Notes: generated by a model not told the origin, from the sequence alone. A stretch of 10,928 nt of DNA from Candidatus Sulfotelmatobacter sp. (GCA_030037515.1 JASHRE010000066.1:1-10928), one strand, 5' to 3'; positions 1 through 7,067 are shown, counted from the first letter of the stretch. Numbers and translations are program-made.

Positions 1-795
1 ATTAATAATTCGCAGATTGGCTTGGTGGGGAATGAAGCAGTCGATATCGGAGCCTTTCAGTCCATTACGTTCCAGAAGCTTCTGGCAAAGCTCTGTCTGT
101 TTCCGGACGGCAAACTTGAAGACCTGCTGCCCATCCTGATGCACAAAATGCATTTTCTTTTCGACTGTTTCTTTGGTCGGAGGGTGCAGGCTTCCGCCGC
201 CCGGCATGTAGAGCGAATAGCCGCCGGAGCCGTCCACTTCATGGATGAAGTCGATAAAGCCTTCTGAGTCGTTTTCCGCGGGCTCTAGAATCGCCGCCCC
301 GGCGCCATCGCCGAACAGGACGCACGTTGCGCGATCGGTGTAATCGATGATCGACGACATGACATCGGCGCCGATCACGAGCACCCGTTTGTGGGCACCG
401 GTGCCGATGAACTGCGCGCCGGTCTGCAATCCATAGATAAACGCCGAGCAGGCAGCGGAAAGATCGAATCCCCAAGCGCCCTTGGCGCCGAGTTTTTCCT
501 GCACCAGACACGCGGTCGACGGAAAGAACATGTCGGGAGTGACCGTGCCAACAATTATCGCTTGGATGTCGGTCGGTTTCAGGTGGCGCTGCGCGAGCGC
601 TTTGTGCGCGGCCCGGACGGCAAGCTCGCTCGACGCCACGCCTTTGTTTGCGATATGCCGCTCACGAATGCCGACGCGAGTCATGATCCATTCATCGGAG
701 GTGTCAACCATTCTTTCGAGGTCGGCATTTGTGAGCACGCCCGGCGGCACATACGTCCCCAAAGCGCTGATTTTGGCCGGAATCGGTTTGGTCAA
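1..795 (-). CDS. fabH: 3-oxoacyl-ACP synthase III (FabH), copy 1, 3' end cut by window edge
   Basis: Beta-ketoacyl-ACP synthase III condenses an acyl-CoA primer with malonyl-ACP to start fatty acid synthesis in the cytoplasm. The frame is open from a TTG at 795 to the window edge, giving 265 residues. About 65 C-terminal residues, including the catalytic Asn, lie outside. Visible motifs are GTYVPP near residue 13, the nucleophile Cys116 in DLSAACSAF, FGDGAGA near 161, and the catalytic His257 in FIPHQANLRI, which is close to the E. coli form. The TTG is chosen because AAGGGG lies 6 nt upstream and the protein then begins at the usual family N-terminus; no ATG or GTG fits. It lies 167 bp downstream of a second fabH on the same strand and matches it without gaps. 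The family call is secure. Which primer it uses cannot be told from sequence. Confidence 0.95.
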   Translation of the reverse strand, partial: MTKPIPAKISALGTYVPPGVLTNADLERMVDTSDEWIMTRVGIRERHIANKGVASSELAVRAAHKALAQRHLKPTDIQAIIVGTVTPDMFFPSTACLVQEKLGAKGAWGFDLSAACSAFIYGLQTGAQFIGTGAHKRVLVIGADVMSSIIDYTDRATCVLFGDGAGAAILEPAENDSEGFIDFIHEVDGSGGYSLYMPGGGSLHPPTKETVEKKMHFVHQDGQQVFKFAVRKQTELCQKLLERNGLKGSDIDCFIPHQANLRIIN

Positions 796-962
796 TGAGA
801 ACCCCTTGCAGGTGAGTCCTCATATTGTGAGGGATTTAGAGGAAGAATGTCTAACCAGCCTTGTGGCGAGATCATGGCGAGCTTCGCTCGCAGCCCGGAC
901 GATTGCCTCCAGGCCTACACATTCCGGGATGGTCGCAAGTTTTGAGGTCTGAGGCTCTGTTC
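796..962 (-). other. Spacer between the two fabH copies
   Basis: These 167 bp hold no convincing gene. On the minus strand there is TAGACA (a 5/6 match to a -35 box) and then AT-rich sequence with CACAATAT nearer the start. The spacing is poor, so a separate promoter for copy 1 is only possible. An interrupted palindrome CCTCA-N5-TGAGG lies at 818-832, 22 bp upstream of the copy 1 start. A GCGAGC-TTC-GCTCGC hairpin sits at 877-891 without a following T run, so it is not a normal intrinsic terminator. Confidence 0.4.
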
Positions 963-1961
963 TCAGAAGGCCCAGCGCAGCAGCGTCGCACCTGAGGTGA
1001 ATCCTGCGCCTACCGCGGCGATCAGCACCAGATTACCTTCTTTCAGCTTGCCTTCATCGAGCGCCGTGCGCATCGCCAGAGGAATCGTTCCCGCCGTGGT
1101 GTTGCCATAGCGATCAATGTTGATGATCACTTTTTCGAGCGGCAGGCCAAGACGGTCCGCCGTCGCGGTGATGATGCGCCGATTCGCCTGATGCGCGATG
1201 AAGCAATCCACATCGTGTCCGGTCAATTTATTTCTCTTGAGGATGCGTTCGGTCATTTCCGCCATTTTCTTGACGGCGTACTTGAACACGTTCCTGCCAT
1301 CCTGATGGATGTAGTGCATTTTCTGATCGACGGTTTGGTGCGAAGCGGGATTCAGACTTCCCCCGCCCGGCATGCAAAGGAACTCGCCCCCCATACCTTC
1401 AATCTGAGCCACATGGTCAATGATGCCCTCACCGTCGGAAGTTGCGGGCTCCAGTAGAACCGCCCCCGCCCCATCGCCGAAAATGATGCAAACGGCACGA
1501 TCGGTGTAGTCGGTCATCGACGAGTTCACGTCGGAACCGATCACCAGCACTTTCTTGTACTTTCCCGACTCGACGAATTTCACGCCTGCGTTGAGCGCGT
1601 AGAGAAAGCCGGAGCACCCAGCGGAAACATCGAAGCCCCAGGTATTCTTGATCCCCAGCTTGTGTTGCACCAGACAGGCCGTCGACGGATACATCATGTC
1701 CGGAGTGACGGTGCCGACCACAATGAGGTCCACTTCCTGCAAATCGAAAGGATGGGAGGCCAGTAGACTTTTGACTGCCTCAACGGCCAAGTCGCTGGCG
1801 CCAACTCCCGTTTCGACCAGATGTCGCTCGCGAATGCCCACCCGTTCCATAATCCACGCATCGGTTGTATCGACCATTTTTTCCAGATCAGCATTTGTAA
1901 GGACGCGAGGCGGGACATAAGTTCCAACGGCAGTGATTTTGGCGCGACTGGCAGTGCTCAA
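963..1961 (-). CDS. fabH: 3-oxoacyl-ACP synthase III (FabH), copy 2, complete
   Basis: This is a second KAS III, 332 residues, the normal family length. The full triad is present: Cys116 in DVSAGCSGF, His257 in FIAHQANRRI, and Asn287 in DRYGNTTAG. The C-terminus AAVGAGFTSGATLLRW is typical. The open frame extends further upstream to 2048, but the likely start is TTG at 1961. GGGAG lies 6 nt before it, and the protein then starts in register with copy 1. Hand-counted identity to copy 1 is 157 of 265. Near the ACP-contact region it has Ala before the catalytic His (Pro in copy 1 and E. coli) and Arg in place of Leu after HQAN, so acyl-primer or ACP preference may differ; that is inference. A perfect inverted repeat sits 22 nt upstream of the start. 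The stop is followed by 167 bp before copy 1, so the two may be cotranscribed or separately driven. Confidence 0.95.
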   Translation of the reverse strand: MSTASRAKITAVGTYVPPRVLTNADLEKMVDTTDAWIMERVGIRERHLVETGVGASDLAVEAVKSLLASHPFDLQEVDLIVVGTVTPDMMYPSTACLVQHKLGIKNTWGFDVSAGCSGFLYALNAGVKFVESGKYKKVLVIGSDVNSSMTDYTDRAVCIIFGDGAGAVLLEPATSDGEGIIDHVAQIEGMGGEFLCMPGGGSLNPASHQTVDQKMHYIHQDGRNVFKYAVKKMAEMTERILKRNKLTGHDVDCFIAHQANRRIITATADRLGLPLEKVIINIDRYGNTTAGTIPLAMRTALDEGKLKEGNLVLIAAVGAGFTSGATLLRWAF

Positions 1962-1983
1962 TGAGGACTCCCGAGAAGACCGC

Positions 1984-2021
1984 TCCTGCAAAATAAATTT
2001 AAAACGAAGTATTTTGCAGGA
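1984..2021. repeat. Perfect 12-bp inverted repeat upstream of fabH copy 2
   Basis: TCCTGCAAAATA at 1984-1995 is the exact reverse complement of TATTTTGCAGGA at 2010-2021, with a 14-nt AT-rich spacer. It lies in the 110-bp gap between the STAS gene and the fabH TTG start, ending 22 nt before the start. There is no T run on either side, so it does not look like an intrinsic terminator. The place and symmetry fit an operator for a dimeric regulator or a 5' UTR hairpin. The function is inference. Confidence 0.7.
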
Positions 2022-2071
2022 ACGGGCCCGGAAAGTCCATGATTGCACGCACTTATTGCTCAGAATTCGTT

Positions 2072-2353
2072 TCAGGCCGCCGCCTGCCCGCGCTCCTGAT
2101 TCATCTGTTCGCGAACGAAGTTCGGGCAGGAAACGAGGGCAAAACGGTGTTGTTCTCCTCGAAGTAAATACAGGACGGTGGCACGATCCAATTCGTGCAG
2201 GTCAGAAAGGCTAAGCAATGGCCATAAGCGGCACTCGGCGGCCGAGTCCACGAGTTGATCCAAATACGATAGATGCCCCTCAAACAACTTCCCCGAAATT
2301 CGAATGGTCACGGTAGCTTTCGTCTGCTCGGTCGCAATCTTATGATTCTTCAT
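2072..2353 (-). CDS. Small STAS-like domain protein
   Basis: This is a 93-residue protein. An initial beta strand (KATVTIRISGKL, about residues 12-23) leads to a helix (HLSYLDQLVDSA) and then a second strand and loop, LLSLSDLHELDRATVLYLL, and ends with FALVSCPNFVREQM. The order matches the STAS fold of anti-sigma-factor antagonists, where the loop after the second strand carries a phosphorylated Ser in a D-S-S-G motif. Here that loop reads D56-R57-A58-T59, so the usual Ser is absent. From memory, acidobacterial proteins with this VDR...nCP..vREw signature are common and uncharacterised. The ATG at 2353 is chosen over the longer frame (to 2440) because AGGGGA lies 12 nt upstream and the extra N-terminus looks unlike the family. 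It precedes fabH copy 2 by 110 bp on the same strand. A role in partner-switching is not shown. Confidence 0.62.
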   Translation of the reverse strand: MKNHKIATEQTKATVTIRISGKLFEGHLSYLDQLVDSAAECRLWPLLSLSDLHELDRATVLYLLRGEQHRFALVSCPNFVREQMNQERGQAAA

Positions 2354-2520
2354 AATAGTTTCGATTCCCCTGGTTTGAATTTGGACTCTTTCGGCCGGCC
2401 GTATATCTGTTGGACGCAGGAAAGCGAGTTTCTTGCGCAAAGTGTCGTATCAAACATGTAAAGATTCGTTGCGCGGCGGGAAGAGGAAGGTGGGAACGAA
2501 AGAATGTTGTGGAAAACTTT
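2354..2520. other. Spacer between SRP RNA and STAS gene
   Basis: These 167 bp hold no gene I can support. Immediately after the SRP RNA 3' end the minus strand reads AAAGTTTTCC, a weak T run that could help termination after the closing RNA helix. AGGGGA at the other end is the probable ribosome binding site of the STAS gene. No clear promoter was seen. Confidence 0.3.
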
Positions 2521-2627
2521 AGCCAGGCACCGGGGGCTCACTGCACACGCAAGAGCCCGTTACCGTTGCTTCCTTCCGGACCTGGCGGGGTTGGCGGGAA
2601 TGCGTCGCGCGAGACCGATGCCTGACC
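2521..2627 (-). ncRNA. ffs: Signal recognition particle RNA, small bacterial (4.5S) type
   Basis: The minus strand carries the hallmark SRP domain IV core GCCAGGTCCGGAAGGAAGCA (2571-2590), nearly identical to E. coli 4.5S RNA, including the GGAA tetraloop and the asymmetric-loop bases that bind Ffh. The ends pair over 13 positions: GGTCAGGCATCGG at 2615-2627 with CCGGTGCCTGGCT at 2521-2533, counting G-U pairs. This gives an RNA of about 107 nt, the short form with no Alu domain. The RNA acts with Ffh and FtsY in cotranslational membrane targeting. Ends are set from the closing helix and may be off by a few bases. Confidence 0.96.
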
Positions 2628-2633
2628 TTCCTG

Positions 2634-2642
2634 ATTCTAGCA
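2634..2642 (-). promoter_or_regulatory. Extended -10 box of the SRP RNA promoter
   Basis: The minus strand reads TGCTAGAAT, an extended -10 (TGn plus TAGAAT, 5/6 to consensus). It ends 6 nt before the predicted 5' end of the SRP RNA at 2627, exactly where a -10 should be. No good -35 is seen at 16-18 nt, which fits an extended -10 promoter. Confidence 0.55.
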
Positions 2643-2771
2643 TCAGCGATCTGACCGCTTGCGCGCCGCGATTGCATTCTGCTTGATGGCATTAAACCGG
2701 TAAGTGACTTTCGGTGCAAGAATCGAAGCCAGGCGGCTTCCTTTCTCGTGGGCTTTATCGAACAATAGAAC

Positions 2772-4994
2772 GTGGAGACCCGTTCGTTTCGCGCGAAGAT
2801 GATCTCGCAGGCGGAAAAATCCGCAGCCGCTCCGATTGGCGCATCCATCGAGCACTACTCGCAGTGGTGTCTGTTTGGCATAGTAGCCGCTGGATTTATC
2901 ACGCTCGCAGGAACGGGCGGCCTAGATCGCCTGACACTGCTGGCCATGTCCACTGCATTGGCGGTGCGTGGTTACTTTCTCTGGAAGCGTCTGCCCGTGG
3001 CGATTTCGGAACGCTCGACGACGGTGCTGACGCTCGTTTACTTCGGCTTTTTTGCAGCCGACTACTTTGTCATCTCGCGCGGATTTCTTCCCGCCACCAT
3101 CCATTTGGCGGTATTTGCCGTGATTGTGCGCATGTTTTCACTGCGCCGTCTGCGCGATCAGATCACTCTCGCCGTTCTCGCCTTCCTGATGGTTCTCGCC
3201 GCTGCCATCCTGACGGTCGACAGCTTGTTCTTTCTGTCATTCGCGGCATTCGTGCTGACCGCTGTGGCAACTTTCGTTCTTTTCGAGATACGCCATTCGT
3301 TGGGAAACGCGGCTCTGCAGACCGCGTCTTCGAATCTATCGCTGGAACGCAGTTCATTCCCGATTTCGGTGGTGCGAGTTGCGTCGGCATTGATGCTGAT
3401 GATCCTGGCATCAACGGCGCTGCTGTTTGTGATCTTGCCGCGCCGTTCGGCGGGATATCTCGGCGGATACGCCTTCGGCACAGATTTCTCCTCCGGCTTC
3501 AGCGATCACGTGCAATTGGGCCAGATCGGAAGGATTCAGCAGTCGAGCGCCGTGGTGATGCATGTGCAGATCGAGGGCGATCGAACGGGGCGCTACGAAC
3601 TCTACTGGCGTGGGGTCGCGCTGTCGAATTTCGACGGACACGCGTGGTCGAAGCCGCGTGAGGAATTTGTGCTGTCGCGCCCGCTCGGGGAGGACGGGTT
3701 CGTGCTTCCGAATCCGGACGGGATAAAGAACGGGGAGAAGCAAAGCGGCTCCGTTGCCCGGATGATTCACTACCGGGTGTTGATGGAGCCGATCGGCACA
3801 AATGTCTTCTTCCTAGCCCCGGAGCCGCGGAGAGTCAGCGGAAATTATCAGTTGCTCACCACGGATTCAGCCAGTGCGGTCTACGATTTTGATTCGCAGC
3901 ATGCGGTCAGCCGATACGAGGCCGACTCCGACATCTCCAAACCTTCCCCTGAGAAACTGCGGGAAGCCGCGGAGGATTATCCGTCTGAAGTCAGATGGAC
4001 CTACTTGCGTCTTCCGCCGATGGATCTGCGCGTCCGTGAACTTGCGCAACGCGTGACCGGCTCCCAGCCAACGGAGTTCGATAAGGCGGCCGCTCTGGAG
4101 AATTACTTGCAAGCGAATTTTCAGTACACGCTGGACCTGCCAAAGACGACTTCTGCCGATCCGATCGCAAACTTTCTTTTCGAACGAAAAAAGGGGCACT
4201 GCGAATATTTCGCGTCGGCGATGGCGGTCATGCTACGCAGCGTGGGCATCCCGTCGCGCGTGGTAAATGGATTTCGCAGCGACGAATTCAACGATCTCAC
4301 GGCCAACTATGTCGTCCGTGCCAAAGACGCCCATGCCTGGGTGGAAGCCTATTTTCCGGGATACGGCTGGCAGACTTTCGATCCGACGCCCGCCGCCGCA
4401 TCCAGCACTCCTCAAGGATGGTCGCGCATAGGGCTTTATCTCGATGCGATGGCATCATTCTGGCGCGAGTGGGTGGTGAGTTATGACGTTGGGCATCAGT
4501 ACGTTCTTGGCCAGAATGCACTCAACGATGCGAGGAGTTTGTGGGATCACGCGCATAACTGGACGCGCAATCGTTATGAGTCCATTTTGCAATGGGGCAG
4601 GAGGGTACATCATCGAGCGGAGCGTTCGCCAGTGCAATGGATCCTCGGTGCCTCCGCTTTCTCGCTGATATTCCTGGTTCTCAGAAATTGGCGATGGATC
4701 AGCCGCCAAGTTCGAGAACACCGTTTGCAGTCGCACCCTCGCAGAAATCCTGAGCAGGCGGCGACATTGTGGTACCGGCGGATGGCCGACGCATTGGAGC
4801 GAAGTGGGACGCAGAAGCGCGATGCCCTGACCCCCCGAGAGTTCGTGGCACAAATCGACAAGGCAAGCTTGCGTGAACTGGTGGCCAGGTTCACAGAAGT
4901 GTACGAATCAGCACGATTCGGCAATAGCGCCGATGATGCCGAGCGCCTGCCCGAACTCTACGAAGACGTGGAGACGGCAGCCCGGCAGGGGTAA
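2772..4994 (+). CDS. TgpA-type membrane transglutaminase-like protein (DUF3488 / transglutaminase core / DUF4129)
   Basis: This protein of 740 residues carries a transglutaminase fold in the periplasm or outside the cell. The N-terminal third (about 30-225) has roughly six or seven hydrophobic segments, matching the DUF3488/TgpA membrane domain. The transglutaminase core has Cys477 in KKGHCEYFASAM, His521 in DAHAWVEAYF and Asp537 in TFDPTP, a complete triad. One more membrane segment lies near 622-640 (WILGASAFSLIFLVL), followed by a cytoplasmic DUF4129-like tail ending YESARFG near 711-717. TgpA of Pseudomonas is the known relative; the substrate is unknown. The start is unsure: GTG at 2772 or ATG at 2799, neither with a clear ribosome binding site. 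AACAAT 5 nt before the GTG could be a -10. Family members usually sit beside MoxR ATPase and DUF58 genes; upstream here is only the divergent SRP RNA. Confidence 0.93.
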   Translation: METRSFRAKMISQAEKSAAAPIGASIEHYSQWCLFGIVAAGFITLAGTGGLDRLTLLAMSTALAVRGYFLWKRLPVAISERSTTVLTLVYFGFFAADYFVISRGFLPATIHLAVFAVIVRMFSLRRLRDQITLAVLAFLMVLAAAILTVDSLFFLSFAAFVLTAVATFVLFEIRHSLGNAALQTASSNLSLERSSFPISVVRVASALMLMILASTALLFVILPRRSAGYLGGYAFGTDFSSGFSDHVQLGQIGRIQQSSAVVMHVQIEGDRTGRYELYWRGVALSNFDGHAWSKPREEFVLSRPLGEDGFVLPNPDGIKNGEKQSGSVARMIHYRVLMEPIGTNVFFLAPEPRRVSGNYQLLTTDSASAVYDFDSQHAVSRYEADSDISKPSPEKLREAAEDYPSEVRWTYLRLPPMDLRVRELAQRVTGSQPTEFDKAAALENYLQANFQYTLDLPKTTSADPIANFLFERKKGHCEYFASAMAVMLRSVGIPSRVVNGFRSDEFNDLTANYVVRAKDAHAWVEAYFPGYGWQTFDPTPAAASSTPQGWSRIGLYLDAMASFWREWVVSYDVGHQYVLGQNALNDARSLWDHAHNWTRNRYESILQWGRRVHHRAERSPVQWILGASAFSLIFLVLRNWRWISRQVREHRLQSHPRRNPEQAATLWYRRMADALERSGTQKRDALTPREFVAQIDKASLRELVARFTEVYESARFGNSADDAERLPELYEDVETAARQG

Positions 4995-5074
4995 GGAAGC
5001 TGCGCCAGAAGCACCACAAGATCCACCTCCAACAGAGTAATTACGCTGGCGCGTTTTGCCCGTTGGCGCGAGCC

Positions 5075-5311
5075 GGACGTCAGGCTCTGCTGACCGACCT
5101 ACACCGTCAAATGGGGCAGCGGTTGTTGTGCCTCTCGGCGCTCGGGATGCCACGGTGTGAGCCGCTTCCCCGCAAAGGTGTGGCGGAAGCAATGCAGAGA
5201 GGGGCGGCGCGGGTCAGTAACGCGCCGAACGCCGACTTGCTTAGTCTCCGGAACGTCATCCCCTGAGATGTGTCGTTGGGGGCCCGCGATCGGGGTGGGT
5301 GAAAGACGGCT
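5075..5311 (-). pseudogene. Decayed tyrosine recombinase (integrase) C-terminal fragment
   Basis: One minus-strand frame reads from ISGDDVPETKQVGVRR through PSLHCFRHTFAGKRL, then LPHLTV, a TAG stop at 5099-5101, then VGQQSLTS. This follows the order of a tyrosine recombinase catalytic domain: a helix, then the HxxR box (HCFR) with RHTFA, a Trp-containing helix, LPxLTxY, then VGHxSxxST. The stop replaces the expected Tyr of LTVY by one base change, the second catalytic His is Gln (VGQQ), and no nucleophile Tyr follows. A second TAG at 5312-5314 closes the frame upstream, and no N-terminal half is recognisable. The fragment is therefore inactive. It lies in the gap between two unrelated plus-strand genes, consistent with remains of an integrated element. 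The match is by eye against the remembered family pattern. Confidence 0.7.
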
Positions 5312-5639
5312 CTACCTTACGGCCATGCACGAGCTGTTGCCGTTTATGAAGATAGCTGCACCGGTGTCCTGCGGGGTGAAGAAATAGATTCAGGCGAGCC
5401 GCCGCCGTCACAAAAAATTGCTTGTCGTCGGTAGGTACCACGGCGTTGTTGGTCCCGCCGGCGTTCAAATCTTCATGGGGTCTTAGACTGCAACCACTCT
5501 GTCGGGTCGCGACAAGATCGGAGCGAGTCGGAACTTTGCGCAATGTTAAGATGGATAGAGCCTAAGCCCGCAAAGGAAATCAGCCATTACCCGCTCCCTG
5601 AAAAAAACAAGAACGGCTGGGGAACAGCCGCGGCCGAAG
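5312..5639. other. Intergenic DNA between integrase remnant and rimO
   Basis: About 330 bp without a gene I can support. A minus-strand frame of 95 codons (5256-5543) is open, but its product resembles nothing I know and its composition looks random. It may be more of the decayed element or chance. I looked for RNase P RNA, tmRNA, tRNA and common riboswitch cores and saw none. Near the right end AAAGGA at 5572-5577 could be the rimO ribosome binding site. A run of seven A residues lies at 5601-5607. Confidence 0.35.
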
Positions 5640-7067
5640 GTGGGATTCGTCAGCCTCGGTTGCCCCAAGAATCTCGTCGACAGCGAAGTCATGATGGGCA
5701 TGATCCGCCACTCCGGTGGTGAGCTCACATCTCGCGCCGAAGAGGCGGATGTGATTGTGGTTAACACTTGCTCCTTCATTGAAAGTGCTCAACAGGAGTC
5801 GGTGAATACGATCCTCGAGATGGCTGGCCATAAAACTGCCGGCACAGCGAAGAAGCTTGTCGTAGCAGGCTGTCTGGTGGAGCGATTCCGGGATCAGATT
5901 CAAAAGGATATTCCCGAGGTTGACGCCGTTGTGGGAACGGGCGAACTGGAAGGCATCCTGGCGGCAGCAGGTTTAAGCACGCCTGCCCTGCACAGGCCCA
6001 AGCCCGACTCGCCATTTGTCGTGTTGCCGTCGCGTCCCGAAGGCAATGCGCGGACCCAACAGGGCCGGTTTTCGCGCGAGTCGTGGGCCGGGGCGGTCGG
6101 AGATTTGCCGAACTACCTTTACGACGACGCCACCCCGCGCATTTTGGCTACGCCGCGCCATCGGGCGTATATCAAGATTGCCGAAGGCTGCGACCATCCC
6201 TGCACCTTTTGCATTATTCCGCAACTACGAGGGCAGTTTCGCTCGCGCCGCTTCGAATCGATCATTGCCGAGGCGGAGCGTCTGGCGAACGCCGGCGTCC
6301 GCGAGATTACTTTGATCGGCCAGGATACAACCTGCTACGGCGAGGACATTGGCGTGAAAGACGGCCTGGCTCTTTTGCTCGAAAACTTGGGGGGGATTGA
6401 ACCATTACGGTGGGTCCGCTTTCTCTATGCCTACCCGAACAAAATTACAGGCAGACTTCTCGACACGATAGCAATTAATCCCAAAATCTGCCCCTACATG
6501 GATGTGCCGCTGCAACACGCTTCCGCTTCGGTGCTTAAGCGTATGAAGCGCGGCGGTGGCGCCGAGGTTTTCCTGAAATCCATCGCCAAGATGAGGCACA
6601 CTGTTCCCGAGCTGATCCTGCGTACGTCTTTTATCGTCGGGTTTCCAGGAGAAACCGAAAGCGAGTTTGATGAACTCTGCGAGTTCGTTCGCGAGGCCCA
6701 GTTTGATTGGATGGGAACGTTCTCTTATTCCGACCAGGAAGGAGCGAGAGCGTTCGACCTGGAAAAGAAGGTTTCCCCGCGCGAGATTGAGAACCGGCGT
6801 AAACATCTGATGGGAATTCAGCAGCAAGTCAGCCGAAAGAAGAGAACCGCCCTGGTTGGCAGGACATTTGACCTCCTTTTGGAAGGCAAATCGGAAGAAA
6901 CCGAACTTCTGCTCGAAGGCCGCACGCCCATGCACGCCCCTGAGATCGACGGCAAGGTTTTTGTCAATGACTTTCCTGATGGATCGGAGCCGAAGGTGGG
7001 CGAGTTTTACCGATGTGAGATTACCGAGGCCCACGACTACGATCTGGTAGCCAAAATCCTCGCGTAA
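5640..7067 (+). CDS. rimO: Ribosomal protein S12 methylthiotransferase RimO
   Basis: RimO is a radical-SAM enzyme with two 4Fe-4S clusters that adds a methylthio group to an Asp of ribosomal protein S12 in the cytoplasm. From the GTG at 5640 there are 475 residues. The N-terminal MTTase domain opens with GFVSLGCPKNLVDSE and has cluster Cys8, Cys44 and Cys78. The radical-SAM CxxxCxxC is Cys184, Cys188 and Cys191 in GCDHPCTFC. The C-terminal TRAM domain includes APEIDGKVFVND and ends near DYDLVAKI. GFVSLGCPKN separates RimO from MiaB. The linker at about 112-160 is some 35 residues longer than in E. coli. The true start may be upstream: the frame is open to a TAG at 5556, reads RPKVGF as in E. 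coli PKIGF, and has AAAGGA 8 nt before an ATT at 5586. The family call is near certain; the start is not. Confidence 0.96.
   Translation: MGFVSLGCPKNLVDSEVMMGMIRHSGGELTSRAEEADVIVVNTCSFIESAQQESVNTILEMAGHKTAGTAKKLVVAGCLVERFRDQIQKDIPEVDAVVGTGELEGILAAAGLSTPALHRPKPDSPFVVLPSRPEGNARTQQGRFSRESWAGAVGDLPNYLYDDATPRILATPRHRAYIKIAEGCDHPCTFCIIPQLRGQFRSRRFESIIAEAERLANAGVREITLIGQDTTCYGEDIGVKDGLALLLENLGGIEPLRWVRFLYAYPNKITGRLLDTIAINPKICPYMDVPLQHASASVLKRMKRGGGAEVFLKSIAKMRHTVPELILRTSFIVGFPGETESEFDELCEFVREAQFDWMGTFSYSDQEGARAFDLEKKVSPREIENRRKHLMGIQQQVSRKKRTALVGRTFDLLLEGKSEETELLLEGRTPMHAPEIDGKVFVNDFPDGSEPKVGEFYRCEITEAHDYDLVAKILA

Noticed and set aside
877..891. GCGAGC-TTC-GCTCGC hairpin as terminator of fabH copy 2
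   Set aside because: No T run follows on either strand; it may be a chance or repeat-derived stem.
391..952. Overlapping plus-strand open frames opposite fabH copy 1 and its upstream gap
   Set aside because: The minus strand there encodes an unmistakable FabH with catalytic Cys and His; the plus frames show no family features.
2714..3661. Plus-strand open frame of 315 codons overlapping the tgpA-like gene
   Set aside because: It lies out of frame within a gene with a clear domain order and triad; the product is Arg/Ser-rich and resembles no family. It is a GC-rich shadow frame.
5461..5485. tRNA T-arm-like GTTCAAATC
   Set aside because: The flanking five bases do not pair, and there is no acceptor stem or anticodon arm around it.
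5256..5543. Minus-strand 95-codon open frame upstream of the integrase relic
   Set aside because: It overlaps the relic in a different frame, has no recognisable motif and no ribosome binding site that I could identify.
4995..5639. Large structured RNA such as RNase P RNA, tmRNA or a group II intron end
   Set aside because: Small hairpins such as GGCGCG/CGCGCC at 5206-5226 first suggested this, but none of the conserved cores of these RNAs is present, and part of the gap is better explained by a decayed integrase.
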